DNA of 50,900 nucleotides from positions 1 through 50,900 of the forward strand of contig CAADSM010000097.1 of assembly GCA_900751785.1 (NCBI GenBank). The letters run 5' to 3'. Position 1 is the first letter of the stretch. Each line of letters starts with the position of its first letter. The notes beneath the pieces were generated by a model. The model saw nothing but the letters and a program-made list of their open reading frames with translations, ran no database searches and had not been told where the DNA came from. Of this stretch, positions 1 to 7,953 are shown one piece after another. Both the position numbers and the translations under genes were made by a program. The DNA is from Lachnospiraceae bacterium (lineage in GTDB: Bacteria; Bacillota; Clostridia; Lachnospirales; Lachnospiraceae).

Positions 1-1625
1 AGGGCGCCTTTGCCCGCCGCGTCCCCCTTTGTCTGGACTGACAGTGCCTTCATCACCGAACCATACGTCTTAAACGCCGCTGCCCCTGATACGGCAAGGG
101 GAAGAATAAGATCCATATTCTCTGCGCACGCATCCAGAGCCTTTGTGAGCGGCGGAAGTGCCGTCTTCGCCAGTTTTCCTGTGATATCAGAGATATTCTC
201 AAACATCCTTACGACTGTCTCTCCAGCCTTTTTGAGTCCGCCACTTTTCAGTGACTTAGTGATATCATCTATGGCATCCTCAACCGGCTCCGATAACTCC
301 TTCGGAAGCATTTTTGCAAGCCCTCCTGCCAGAGAACTTGCTATATCAACACCCGAATTGTAGATTTTATCTCTATTTTTCACTATGCCATTGAGGAATG
401 CGCTCACAGCACCTGCGCCTGCATCTGCAAGTTTCGGTGCCTGTTCTGCAATGCCAACCGACAGCTCTGCGAACTCTTCGCCAGCTTTCTCCACGGCCGC
501 TTCTATTCCTCCGCTTCCAAGAGCATCTGAAATAGCATTAATGCTTTCCGTAGCCTCCTGAGCGGCGTTCTTTAATGGATCCGCTATGTGTTCGTAGATC
601 TTAATTCCAAGGCTCTCAGCAGATCCACTTAATTCTTCGACAGCACCTTTCACGTTATCCATCATCGTATCGGCTGCAGCCTTAGCTGATCCGTCGCACT
701 GCTCATATGCAGATGTCAGGCTTCTCAGGCTGCCTTCGCCCTCATTGATAAGGGCCAGCATACCTGATAATGCTTCCTGTCCATACAGCGTCACGAGATA
801 GTTGTTCTTCTGCTCGTCCGTCATTCCTTCCATCGCAGAACTGAGCGCTCCGACCTGATCTGACAGGGACAGCATTCTACCTTCCGAATCGTAAAAGGAT
901 ATTCCAAGCTCGTCCATTACCGCCTTCATATCCGCTGTTGGTTTCGACAGTCTTGACAACGCCCCTCTCAGGGTTGTTCCTGCCTGCGATCCCTGTATAC
1001 CTGCGTTCGCCATAAGTCCGATTGCCGCTGCTGTCTCTTCAAGACTTATACCAGCCGCACGGGCAAGCGGGGCGATGTACTTCATCGCCTCTCCGGTATC
1101 CGCAACAGACGAATTTGTGCGGTTCGCATTCTCGGCCAAGACATCAGCAACGTGTCCAGCCTCAGAAGCCGCCAGCCCGAATCCGCGTAACGTAGAAGCC
1201 GCTATATCCGAACTATTTGCAAGGCTTTCGCCAGACGCAGCCGCCAAATCCAACAGACCAGGCATGGCATCCATGATCTCGCTTGTCTCAAAACCTGCGG
1301 CTGCCAGGTTCTCCATGCCTTCTGCTGCTTCTGATGCAGAAAATGAGGTGTCTGCCCCGAGCTGTATTGCCTGATTTTTCAGCTTTTCAAACTCTGCTCC
1401 AGTCGCTCCAGATATTGCTTTTACGCGCGACATCTGAGCCTCGAAGTTGGCACCAGCTTTTATTGCAGCGGCACCGATGCCGGCTACCGCAGTTGTTCCC
1501 GTCGCAATTGCCCCGACAGCAGCTTTCAGCCCTGTCTTCGCAGTATTCGCAAGCGACAGAATTCCTTTCTGGAATCCGGATGTGTCAATACCTGTATCAA
1601 ATTTCAGTGTGCCATCATAAGCCAA
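1..1625 (-). CDS. Phage tail tape measure protein (N-terminal 541 residues, C-terminus outside window)
   Basis: This protein sets tail length and forms the core inside the tail tube during assembly. The frame is open from the window edge up to a TTG start at 1625, preceded by GAGGTGA at good distance; the protein begins L/M-AYDGTLKFDTGID. About residues 60-330 match the TP901-type tape-measure core (PhageMin_Tail): alanine-rich helices with FEAQMSRVKAISGA, LGADTSFSASEAAEGMENLAAAG and GIQGSQAGTTLRGALSRL-like segments. It follows the two tail chaperone genes and a small zinc-ribbon gene, the usual order in siphoviruses of Firmicutes. The TTG start is unusual, but no in-frame ATG with a ribosome site lies nearby. 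Confidence 0.93.
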   Translation of the reverse strand, partial: MAYDGTLKFDTGIDTSGFQKGILSLANTAKTGLKAAVGAIATGTTAVAGIGAAAIKAGANFEAQMSRVKAISGATGAEFEKLKNQAIQLGADTSFSASEAAEGMENLAAAGFETSEIMDAMPGLLDLAAASGESLANSSDIAASTLRGFGLAASEAGHVADVLAENANRTNSSVADTGEAMKYIAPLARAAGISLEETAAAIGLMANAGIQGSQAGTTLRGALSRLSKPTADMKAVMDELGISFYDSEGRMLSLSDQVGALSSAMEGMTDEQKNNYLVTLYGQEALSGMLALINEGEGSLRSLTSAYEQCDGSAKAAADTMMDNVKGAVEELSGSAESLGIKIYEHIADPLKNAAQEATESINAISDALGSGGIEAAVEKAGEEFAELSVGIAEQAPKLADAGAGAVSAFLNGIVKNRDKIYNSGVDIASSLAGGLAKMLPKELSEPVEDAIDDITKSLKSGGLKKAGETVVRMFENISDITGKLAKTALPPLTKALDACAENMDLILPLAVSGAAAFKTYGSVMKALSVQTKGDAAGKGA

Positions 1626-1670
1626 TGTTCTCACCTCACTTCTCGGCTAAATCATCGGCTCGTAATGGCT

Positions 1671-1859
1671 CTACCTGATCTGTTTACCGTTTTCTATTTT
1701 CAACTCAAAAAAGGCGTGACAGTTTCTTCCCTTGCACGGGACCATCACGCCTTTGCATTCCGCATCATCATTGTAGTATAGCGGCATTTTATATCCGCAT
1801 TCCGGGCACGTCACCCTTTCAAGGGGATCTCTTTTTCTTACTTCTTCAATCTCTGTCAC
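1671..1859 (-). CDS. Small zinc-ribbon phage protein
   Basis: This 62-residue protein carries CPECGYK near residue 18 and a second pair of cysteines (CKG near residue 35 and CKGRNC near residues 42-47), which together look like a zinc ribbon. Its function is not known. It starts three bases after the Gp15 stop and precedes the tape measure gene by 45 bases, so it is translated from the tail transcript. Small cysteine-rich proteins of this type are common in phages. It could bind nucleic acid or act in tail assembly; nothing here decides between these. Confidence 0.6.
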   Translation of the reverse strand: MTEIEEVRKRDPLERVTCPECGYKMPLYYNDDAECKGVMVPCKGRNCHAFFELKIENGKQIR

Positions 1860-1862
1860 CCC

Positions 1863-2471
1863 CTATAACAGTCCTGTAAGATCTCCGCCGTTCATAAGCG
1901 CGTCTGTGATAGCTTCGTACTTCTCACGTTCGCTGTCAGGGATCGGCAGAGCATACATTCTCTGCATCTTTTCATAAAATCTTCTCTGTTCCCGAGACAT
2001 TTTGCTGCTTATTTTCATGCCTCTGTATCCCATGATCTTTACAATCTCCTGAGCTTCCGAGAGTCCATGGAACATTGATTTGAACTTCCACCAGTGCAGG
2101 TATTCAACATCTTGCAGGTCAATCCCGTACTGCGACAGAAATGCTGAGTAGATATAATCATCGTCATGCTCATACGAATAGATGCGATTTACACCGTCAT
2201 CTGCTCCAGAATCCGGATCGTTATCCTTCCTCCACTCTTTTCCACAAGAATAGAACCAGAGAATCTGATCAATCGCCTCGTCCACATTAAACGGGCGATC
2301 ACCATAAAACATACGCAATGCTGTAATGATCTTCTGAGCATCATCCACAGTATCATCCTGCATCATCAGCTCAAATAGAATTCCGGTACGGAAATTCGTC
2401 TCAATCGGGACTTCCGCACCGGATATCATCACTGTCCTCGGGAGTTCATCAATAAGCATATTATGATTCAT
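1863..2471 (-). CDS. Gp15 family phage protein (second tail assembly chaperone)
   Basis: The 202-residue protein matches the bacteriophage Gp15 family, which lies between the first tail chaperone and the tape measure in siphoviruses of Firmicutes. Its conserved N-terminus reads MLIDELPRTVMISGAEVPI, followed by NFRTGILFELMMQD; a tryptophan-rich centre (LHWWKFKSMFHGL) and a basic region with SREQRRFYEKMQ follow. Two ATG codons are possible, at 2471 and 2459; both overlap or abut the TAA of the upstream gene at 2461-2463. The frame also stays open upstream to about 2660 inside the chaperone gene, so a fusion by +1 frameshift is conceivable. It probably keeps the tape measure soluble during tail assembly. 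Confidence 0.82.
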   Translation of the reverse strand: MNHNMLIDELPRTVMISGAEVPIETNFRTGILFELMMQDDTVDDAQKIITALRMFYGDRPFNVDEAIDQILWFYSCGKEWRKDNDPDSGADDGVNRIYSYEHDDDYIYSAFLSQYGIDLQDVEYLHWWKFKSMFHGLSEAQEIVKIMGYRGMKISSKMSREQRRFYEKMQRMYALPIPDSEREKYEAITDALMNGGDLTGLL

Positions 2472-2913
2472 TTCCAGTATCAGCTCCCGGCTCCGCATTG
2501 GCCTGCTCAGTTGTAGTAGGTCTGGTTCTTCTCTTCTTTTTCTTCTTATGATCCTGAAGCTGCGCTCTTCTGGCAGCCCTGTTCGGAGAGTATTTTTCAT
2601 TCGCTGCTGTAACATTCTCTTCAAGCTTCTTCGTTTCATCCACGATAAGGCTGAAAGCATCTGAATGAATTTTCAGATCAGCTTTCCCATTAAACAGCGC
2701 CTTAGCTGTCCCCTCTCCAAACACGCTGTCAAAAAATTCATCAATAATCTGACACTGGAGACGGAGATTTTCATGGAGGCGGAGACCCTTGAAATTCTCA
2801 TTGTTCCCCATCATCTCGATTACCTTGTCATTTGCATTTTCATACCGCTCTACAAGGTCAGCATCGTACAGGTTAAAATCAAGCTGAACCCCGTTAATGT
2901 TTAATATGCCCAT
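2461..2913 (-). CDS. Phage tail assembly chaperone (first of pair)
   Basis: A 150-residue protein just downstream of the major tail protein, in the position of lambda gpG and Listeria/Lactococcus tail chaperones. The N-terminus (MGILNINGVQLDFNLYDADL) and the central FFDSVFGEGTAKALFNG are typical of this family. The C-terminal quarter is very basic (DHKKKKKRRTRP) and then acidic and disordered. It ends by overlapping the Gp15 gene by about 11 bases. The lysine/arginine run AAG AAG AAA AAG AAG is the region to inspect for frameshifting. It likely binds the tape measure and recruits tail tube subunits. Confidence 0.8.
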   Translation of the reverse strand: MGILNINGVQLDFNLYDADLVERYENANDKVIEMMGNNENFKGLRLHENLRLQCQIIDEFFDSVFGEGTAKALFNGKADLKIHSDAFSLIVDETKKLEENVTAANEKYSPNRAARRAQLQDHKKKKKRRTRPTTTEQANAEPGADTGNES

Positions 2914-2930
2914 TGTCTTTCCTCCTTAGC

Positions 2931-3440
2931 TTAAGCCGCAGCTCCAGTCGCTACAAACTCTTTTGTCTGTGTATTGAACGTACCGTCTACCGGATCTCCT
3001 ACGGCATTCAGATTGCCCGACATCTCCTGCTTATTCTCGCCTGTGATATCAGTAACCTCAGCAGATACAACGAACTTTCTAGCTGCGAATGTATTTGCAA
3101 CCGGTGAATCTTCCTCCTGAGCCTGATCCCAAAGCTCTACTCTGCAATACTCAAACTCTGCATCCTCTCCGACCAGGTGATTCCTGCCTACCGAATACAG
3201 CGCATTTACCGCCGCCTCTGACGGGATCAGATGCGTTGTGAACGGGAATACCGACGTATACTGTACGACGGATGACGATGCAGTAGCGTCGTTTACATAT
3301 TTCACAGACTCACTTTCAGCACCAAACTCTTCGTCGAGGGTGGTGAACCCATGCCCCATGAGTTCCCACTGCGGTTCTTCTGTCGTTCCGACATTCAGAA
3401 AGTCAGCGTACTGGTGTCTGTAAATTGCTCCTTTTTTCAT
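2931..3440 (-). CDS. Major tail (tube) protein
   Basis: The 169-residue product starts MKKGAIYRHQYADFLNVG, then WELMGHGFTTLDEEFGAESESVKYVND, the usual opening of tail tube proteins of Firmicutes siphoviruses, which polymerise as rings around the tape measure. Length and position (between the tail-completion gene and the chaperones) fit. The C-terminal half (DITGENKQEMSGNLNAVGDPVDGTF) matches the end of this family. It has its own GGAGG-type ribosome site and 17 bases separate it from the chaperone gene, in keeping with high expression. Confidence 0.9.
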   Translation of the reverse strand: MKKGAIYRHQYADFLNVGTTEEPQWELMGHGFTTLDEEFGAESESVKYVNDATASSSVVQYTSVFPFTTHLIPSEAAVNALYSVGRNHLVGEDAEFEYCRVELWDQAQEEDSPVANTFAARKFVVSAEVTDITGENKQEMSGNLNAVGDPVDGTFNTQTKEFVATGAAA

Positions 3441-3444
3441 CTTC

Positions 3445-3873
3445 TCATGCCTCCTTGTAATAAACTAACCGCAAAGGCAGCTGATACCTCGCGGTCTTCA
3501 TATCTGTGTTAAAAATATAGCCGGGGGAAAGAACCTCCAACGTGTCGGGCTCCATTCCTTCTGGCATTTCCGGCAGATTCCCTTTCTTACTCTGTTCCTC
3601 TACCCATGCCGCAATCTTTTCATAAAACATTATGTTTTCAATATTCTGCAGCCGGTCCATATCGTAATACTCGCGGGAGCCAAAGCTGAACTGATACTGT
3701 CTGATGGAACTCCCGTCAACGTACTTCTGCACAATCGGGTCAAACGTACCAGTCTCTATCGTGTACTCTACCGGATCGGGACCCAGCGCGTCCACCCTGA
3801 ACACCCCGTCTTTCAGGAGTGGGCATTTCAGGAAGTATTCGCTGATCCCTTCTATAATTGTTTCTACCGCCAT
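3445..3873 (-). CDS. Phage minor capsid / tail terminator-like protein
   Basis: A 142-residue protein lying immediately upstream of the major tail protein (four bases apart), where the tail terminator or tail-completion protein is expected. It starts MAVETIIEGISEYFLKCPLL after GGAGGCTATC, and contains FGSREYYDMDRLQNIENIMFYEKIAAWVEEQ, which resembles the minor capsid/tail terminator proteins of clostridial and Listeria phages. Such proteins cap the tail tube and join it to the head. The call rests on position and on partial sequence memory; a structural search would settle it. Confidence 0.68.
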   Translation of the reverse strand: MAVETIIEGISEYFLKCPLLKDGVFRVDALGPDPVEYTIETGTFDPIVQKYVDGSSIRQYQFSFGSREYYDMDRLQNIENIMFYEKIAAWVEEQSKKGNLPEMPEGMEPDTLEVLSPGYIFNTDMKTARYQLPLRLVYYKEA

Positions 3874-3882
3874 GATAGCCTC

Positions 3883-4260
3883 CTACATCTTCTCTGCGCC
3901 TCTGAGAATGTCATCCTTTTCCTCAGTTTTCATCCTTTCAAACCACTGTGCGCCACGGTTGCTGTCGTAAGGTCTTGTTTCCGCTGTATTGTAATACTGT
4001 GCTGCTGCATACGGAGCTATGTAATTCACTTCTCCGCTTCCGACCTCAGTACCGAGCTTCCCTGATTTTTCAAGCATACCCGTGTCGATCGGCACTCTCG
4101 GGCTGCACCGTCTCAGGACTTCTGAGTCAACATACTTCTGCTTCCGGCTGAAACTCTCATTTCTCCTTGCGGCAAAGGAAGGATTCCACTGCAACTGTGC
4201 TTTCCCGTTTGCGGTCTGCAATATGCTGCCTCTCGGAGTAGTAATCTTCTTCAACGCCAT
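3883..4260 (-). CDS. Phage minor capsid protein (HK97 gp10-like, neck)
   Basis: The likely start is the ATG at 4260, six bases after GGAGG, giving 125 residues (MALKKITTPRGS...). Its stop-start junction with the upstream gene is TAATG. The sequence CSPRVPIDTGMLEKSGKLGTEVGSGEVNYIAPYAAAQYYNT is the typical core of minor capsid protein 2 / gp10-like neck proteins (PxDTGxL followed by a YAxxQ segment). It sits in the head-tail connector block. An in-frame ATG seven codons further upstream lies inside the previous gene and has no ribosome site. Confidence 0.8.
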   Translation of the reverse strand: MALKKITTPRGSILQTANGKAQLQWNPSFAARRNESFSRKQKYVDSEVLRRCSPRVPIDTGMLEKSGKLGTEVGSGEVNYIAPYAAAQYYNTAETRPYDSNRGAQWFERMKTEEKDDILRGAEKM

Positions 4261-4739
4261 TACGAGCCTCCTATTCTCCAATGCTGCGTTACTCTTGTGC
4301 CCCTAACTGTATTGTCCGCATACTCGGTAATTGTCGCGAAATCCTCATTCAACGCTCTCAGACTTTTCAGGTCTTCCAGTGACACTTCTGTGATGACTCC
4401 GTTTCGGAAACTGAACGGGTCAAACTTCCACTTCCCTGCATCCTCGTACTGTTCTTTCGCTACATAAGCCCCTTTCTGGATAGTCCAGTGCCTTTCTGCC
4501 TCTTCATCAGACAGCTTTTTATATTTTTCTTCGCTTATGTATGTCCTGCCGCCTTCTACTACTGCGTCCACAGGGATCCGGATGATATACTGTTCGCTCT
4601 TTGATCTGTCATTCCCGGAAGGTGACATACCTTTTGTGTCATACCAGAATACGCCTGATATTTTTGTCGCAAAAAACTTTTCGCGCCGGTCTGCACCAAC
4701 GCGAAGATTGAAAATTGTGATATCAGCGTTTTTTATCAT
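4260..4739 (-). CDS. Head-tail connector region protein (minor capsid type)
   Basis: A 159-residue protein beginning MIKNADITIFNLRVGADRREKFFATKI, with GVFWYDTKG and a conserved-looking central block (QYIIRIPVDAVVEGGRTYISEEKYKKL). In related phages a protein with this opening sits between the gp6-like connector and the gp10-like neck protein and is annotated as minor capsid or stopper protein. It overlaps the upstream connector gene by 17 bases and the downstream gene by one base, so translation is coupled. Stopper is the position-based guess. Confidence 0.62.
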   Translation of the reverse strand: MIKNADITIFNLRVGADRREKFFATKISGVFWYDTKGMSPSGNDRSKSEQYIIRIPVDAVVEGGRTYISEEKYKKLSDEEAERHWTIQKGAYVAKEQYEDAGKWKFDPFSFRNGVITEVSLEDLKSLRALNEDFATITEYADNTVRGTRVTQHWRIGGS

Positions 4740-5124
4740 ATTCTTTCGACCACCCTCTATGCAGCAGACCTGTATTCGCCAGATATGCTTTTACCGAACT
4801 GAGCATTTCCGCTTTGAACTCGGGATCTTTCTCAACATCCCCATAACTGACCGAGTATCCGTCATTACTCTCTGATTTGACCGCATATGCATTCTTTTCT
4901 TCCCGCAATGCTGCCGTATCAGCTGCGCTGCAGATAGCATCTTTCACGCAATCAGGAATGCTTTGGAGTCTGGCGATCCTTCCGAATGTCACCCTGTCAA
5001 CAAATGCTTCTGCCACCTTTTCCATTCTCTTGAAATCAGTTTCAGAAGCAATCTGTTTCCCGTAGTAATCGCCTTTATAATATTTGTAATCCACATACGG
5101 TCTTCTTACATCCTCCTGAACCAT
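4723..5124 (-). CDS. Head-tail connector (gp6-like) protein
   Basis: The 133-residue product has the pattern of phage gp6-like adaptor proteins: an N-terminal YVDYKYYKGDYYGK segment, then helices with RMEKVAEAFVDRVTFGRIARL, a second helical block (DCVKDAICSAADTAALREE), and a C-terminal YGDVEKDPEFKAEMLSSVKAYL followed by TGLLHRGW. The adaptor ring joins the portal to downstream neck proteins. It starts at an ATG after AGGAGTG. Order after capsid and before tail genes is as expected. Confidence 0.8.
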   Translation of the reverse strand: MVQEDVRRPYVDYKYYKGDYYGKQIASETDFKRMEKVAEAFVDRVTFGRIARLQSIPDCVKDAICSAADTAALREEKNAYAVKSESNDGYSVSYGDVEKDPEFKAEMLSSVKAYLANTGLLHRGWSKEYDKKR

Positions 5125-5167
5125 CCGAACACTCCTTCTTGATATTTTGTATGGCTACAAAGAAAAA

Positions 5168-5341
5168 TCAGCTTTTCTCAGCTTTTACGCTGTTGTCAGC
5201 CTTTGTGGATTTCTTTGTGGATTCTGCCTTAGGAGTGTCCGCGTCTTTCAGTTTTTTTACTGTATACCCCATTTTTTTATAATACGGCACTTTGCTTTCG
5301 GGGATTCTGCATTTCATGCCGTCCTTCATTGCTGTATACAT
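5168..5341 (-). CDS. Small phage protein with RIPES motif (paralogue of upstream neighbour)
   Basis: This 57-residue gene starts at an ATG that overlaps the stop of the preceding gene (TGATG). It reads MYTAMKDGMKCRIPESKVPYYKKMGYTVK and then a lysine-rich tail. The segment RIPES-x5-Y-x3-GYT is shared with the N-terminus of the upstream 114-residue protein, so the two look like a tandem duplication, here without the coiled coil. The overlap and shared motif support it as a real gene. Function unknown; position between capsid and connector suggests a head-associated role. Confidence 0.65.
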   Translation of the reverse strand: MYTAMKDGMKCRIPESKVPYYKKMGYTVKKLKDADTPKAESTKKSTKADNSVKAEKS

Positions 5342-5685
5342 CACTCTGCCTCCTGTCCTTTTTCCTCATTATCGCTTGCCTTTGCTTTCGAGGACTTTTT
5401 AGCAGCTGGCTTTTTGTCCTCTTTCAGGCCGGCGATCTCCGCCTCCAGATCCGCGATCTTCTTATCTGCATCCTCAGCATATTTCTCAGCCTCTTCGAGC
5501 TTCGCTTTCAGATCGGCATTCTCCGCCTCCAGATCCGCGATCTTCTTTGCTTTATTTTCCGGCTCGAAAATGATATTTCCTTCACCGTCTTTGATTGTGT
5601 AGCCGAGTTCCGAATACTCTTTTATACGGCTTTCAGGGATCCGGAGAACTCTGTTGTTCTTTCTCGCTTTAAATACCTTCTCCAT
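5341..5685 (-). CDS. Coiled-coil capsid-region protein with RIPES motif
   Basis: 114 residues: an N-terminal part (residues 1-40) with VLRIPESRIKEYSELGYTIKDGEG, a long heptad-rich coiled coil (KIADLEAENADLKAKLEEAE repeated as KIADLEAEIAGLKED), and a lysine-rich end. The coiled coil contains an internal repeat of KIADLEAE. It follows the major capsid gene by 68 bases. Proteins with this small N-terminal motif occur at this place in many clostridial prophages, but their job is not established. It might be a head fibre or connector accessory protein. Confidence 0.72.
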   Translation of the reverse strand: MEKVFKARKNNRVLRIPESRIKEYSELGYTIKDGEGNIIFEPENKAKKIADLEAENADLKAKLEEAEKYAEDADKKIADLEAEIAGLKEDKKPAAKKSSKAKASDNEEKGQEAE

Positions 5686-5753
5686 TCTTTCTCCTTTCCG
5701 AGGAGGCTCTCTTTAGCCGAAAGCCTCCACCATTTTTTCTGTAATTTTCTTTA

Positions 5754-6665
5754 TCAGCCGCCCACTCCCGCATCAGGCTCAATGTTGAATGCAACTGCAT
5801 CTGCTCTGTGGGGAAGAAGGAATACATCCTCGAATGACTCTTCAAAGTAGTCCCATTTTCCTTCTGATCCCGCAGACGGCGGATCGAGCTGTGCAAACTC
5901 GTAAGAGATCGGAGTGATTACAGCGTCCGGATGCACCAGCATCATATTGATCTGCTTTGCTTCTTCGTCAACTTCCCATCCTTCTGTGAAGTCATACAGT
6001 GTCTTCATCATGTCAGACGGAACAGACGGCGGGATCTTCACTTCATCGATAGATGTGATACCGCGCTTGATCGCATCAGATGTTTTTGATACATCAATAT
6101 TGCGATAGAACTGCCTCGCGTTTGTAATCAGGGTCCTTGTTGCCGGTGTCACATACAGGATGCGCCCTGATCTCGGAACTCTCTTATCGTCCATCTCCTC
6201 CATCATTTTGTCGAAGACTTCCAGAACGTTTTCCGTTGTCAGAGCTGTTTTATCGGCCGTCTTGGATTTTCCTGTCCAATCCGCGTACAGCTTTGAGATC
6301 AGGTATGCATTCATCTCCGGGAACTTCTGCTCCTGGTTGAATACCCTCGTGATATTTGCGATAGATGCCACCTGATTTGTTTCGTCGATATCGCGCGGAT
6401 GGACAAGTGTGCTCCATGTTCTGTGGTTTGCTAACGTCAGGGGAGTCCACTCATTGTTGTAGTTGCGTTTCTTGGTTCCGATCGTATCTCTGTTGCCATC
6501 AACACGGCCGCTTGTCGTAATTGTCGGAATCTCAATCACCTGAGAATTAACCCAGCGATATCTTCCGTTGTTCGGCGCTGCGAACAGGTCTCCGAAATAC
6601 AGGACATACGGAAATTCCTGCAAAAGCGCCTGTAAATACTGTGTTGCATAGTTAAGTGTTGCCAT
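5754..6665 (-). CDS. Major capsid protein
   Basis: The 303-residue protein directly follows the scaffold gene and is the expected size for a capsid subunit. It begins MATLNYATQYLQALLQEFPYVLYFGDLF, then NNGRYRWVNSQVIEIPTITTSGRVDGNRDT and WTPLTLANHRTWSTLVHPRDIDETNQV, which matches the coat proteins of clostridial siphoviruses that use a Gp20-type scaffold. The late part (YVTPATRTLITNAR, IPPSVPSDMMKTLYDFTEGW, INMMLVHPDAVITPISYEFAQL) fits the same family. A strong ribosome site (AGGAGG) precedes the ATG, as expected for the most abundant virion protein. Confidence 0.92.
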   Translation of the reverse strand: MATLNYATQYLQALLQEFPYVLYFGDLFAAPNNGRYRWVNSQVIEIPTITTSGRVDGNRDTIGTKKRNYNNEWTPLTLANHRTWSTLVHPRDIDETNQVASIANITRVFNQEQKFPEMNAYLISKLYADWTGKSKTADKTALTTENVLEVFDKMMEEMDDKRVPRSGRILYVTPATRTLITNARQFYRNIDVSKTSDAIKRGITSIDEVKIPPSVPSDMMKTLYDFTEGWEVDEEAKQINMMLVHPDAVITPISYEFAQLDPPSAGSEGKWDYFEESFEDVFLLPHRADAVAFNIEPDAGVGG

Positions 6666-6682
6666 TTCTTGTTACCTCCTGT

Positions 6683-7372
6683 TTATTTTCTGCTTCCTTC
6701 CGGCTGTGTCAGCCTTGAAAATCCGAAATCAAAAAGAGAGCCTCCTCCATTCGGCTTCGTTTCAGATCCGGAACCAGATCCCCTAGAGAAGAACGGGGGC
6801 TTGTCCTTTCCTTCGCCGTCTTTTCCATCTTTTCCGCCATCCTCTGTGGTGACAAAAGCGTTCTTATAGTCTTCGCTCTCCATGAGCGTCTTCATGAAAT
6901 CCGCAGCTCCTACAAGCGTATCTTTGTCGTCGATCTGGAATTTCTTTTCTCTCAGTTCATCGAGGACGCCTTTGCGAGCAGCTTTTGACGTGAACTTATA
7001 TGCTGACAGGAACATATCCTCAACATATTTTCTCTTCTGGTCTTCCATCTGATCTCTGAGCTTCTGGGTTTCATCGTTGTACTTCGTCTCCCAGTCAGCG
7101 GCCTGCTGTCTGACTGTTTCGATGTCCTGATCTTTGCCCTGAAATGATTTGATCTGAGCGTTGGCTGCATCCAACTGCCCTCTCACGCCTTTAAGCTCAG
7201 TATTTTTTGCATCGAACTTTTCTTTTGACACATATTCTCCAGCTTTCAGGTCGACCACCTGGATATCTTTATCGGCATCAATCGCCGCCTCCAGTTCCTC
7301 ATAGGTCATAGCTTTCGGCTCTTCGCCGTCCTTCGGTGTTCCAAAAAGTTTCTTCAAAAATTCGTAAGCCAT
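6683..7372 (-). CDS. Phage scaffolding protein (Gp20 family)
   Basis: The start is taken at the ATG at 7372 (MAYEFLKKLFGTPKDGEEP), after GGAAGG; an upstream in-frame ATG at 7438 has no clear ribosome site. The 229-residue protein fits phage minor structural protein Gp20: an acidic N-terminus with VVDLKAGEYVSKEKFDAKNTELKGV, a central coiled coil (LDAANAQIKSFQGKDQDIETVRQQ), a helical block with AYKFTSKAARKGVLDELREKKFQ, and a glycine-rich C-terminus. Scaffolds direct capsid assembly and then leave. It lies directly before the major capsid gene. Confidence 0.88.
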   Translation of the reverse strand: MAYEFLKKLFGTPKDGEEPKAMTYEELEAAIDADKDIQVVDLKAGEYVSKEKFDAKNTELKGVRGQLDAANAQIKSFQGKDQDIETVRQQAADWETKYNDETQKLRDQMEDQKRKYVEDMFLSAYKFTSKAARKGVLDELREKKFQIDDKDTLVGAADFMKTLMESEDYKNAFVTTEDGGKDGKDGEGKDKPPFFSRGSGSGSETKPNGGGSLFDFGFSRLTQPEGSRK

Positions 7373-7459
7373 ATTACTTACCTTCCTTTCGCTGATTTCG
7401 TTTAGATTCCGGTTCACTCCGGCACTGCTATCGCGCATTTAGATCCCCGCACGCAAGGG

Positions 7460-7523
7460 AAAGAGGCGGTTTATATGCCACGCCACACGGCAAAGAGGCA
7501 GTTTATATGCCATACCACAGGGC
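7460..7523. repeat. Tandem repeat, two 32-bp units
   Basis: Two adjacent 32-bp units (7460-7491 and 7492-7523) agree at 28 of 32 positions. On the minus strand each contains GGCATATAAAC-Y-GCCTCTTT. They lie in the untranslated gap in front of the scaffold gene, directly after a terminator-like hairpin. The period is not a multiple of three, so this is not a protein repeat. Role unknown; a protein-binding or RNA-processing site is possible. Confidence 0.75.
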
Positions 7524-7560
7524 AAAACAAAAGCAGCGCACTCCGTCAGGAATACACTGC
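7524..7560 (-). terminator. Intrinsic terminator inside the late operon
   Basis: On the minus strand a 12-bp stem (arms 7549-7560 and 7533-7544, three G-U pairs) with a TGAC loop is followed by TTTTGTTTTG. It lies after the small gene at 7717-7953 and before the scaffold and capsid genes, so it would end or weaken the transcript coming from the packaging genes. Confidence 0.6.
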
Positions 7561-7716
7561 CTTAAAATCAATAGATGCGCTCTCAGAATATGTCTACGAG
7601 CTTCTGAACGTCTCAGGAATCCCTTTTATGCGTTCAGACGATAATTTATTAAGCTATGCTCATAACCCTGAATACAGGGCGCATACCGTTTCACCCACGG
7701 TCGGGAGATATCAGGA

Positions 7717-7953
7717 TCACCCCCTTTCTACTGATAACCGCTTGCCGTCATATACGATAACATCGCCGATCTCTGCGACTTCATGGTTCACTTTCACCCC
7801 TTTCATCTGCACTGCACCGTCCACCAGATGGTACAGCAGCTTTATATTCTGTCCGTCAATGCGAACAGCCAGCCATGCAGGGGCTAACCATTCAGCATCT
7901 CTCCGGACCGTGTATCTTCGCTTATGCTTTTTCTTCCTGCTCACATTCATCAT
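7717..7953 (-). CDS. Small basic phage protein, function unknown
   Basis: About 75-78 residues with a very basic N-terminus (SRKKKHKRRYTVRRD), then AEWLAPAWLAVRIDGQNIKLLYHL and a C-terminal IGDVIVYDGKRLSVERG that looks like a small beta domain. The start is unclear: GGAG is followed by ATG ATG AAT GTG, and the GTG at 7944 has the best spacing. It overlaps the end of the Tad2-type gene by about 30 bases, which suggests coupled translation and perhaps a linked role. I do not recognise the family. Confidence 0.6.
   Translation of the reverse strand: MMNVSRKKKHKRRYTVRRDAEWLAPAWLAVRIDGQNIKLLYHLVDGAVQMKGVKVNHEVAEIGDVIVYDGKRLSVERG

Noticed and set aside
7460..7523. CRISPR array
   Set aside because: The two 32-bp units are directly adjacent without spacers.
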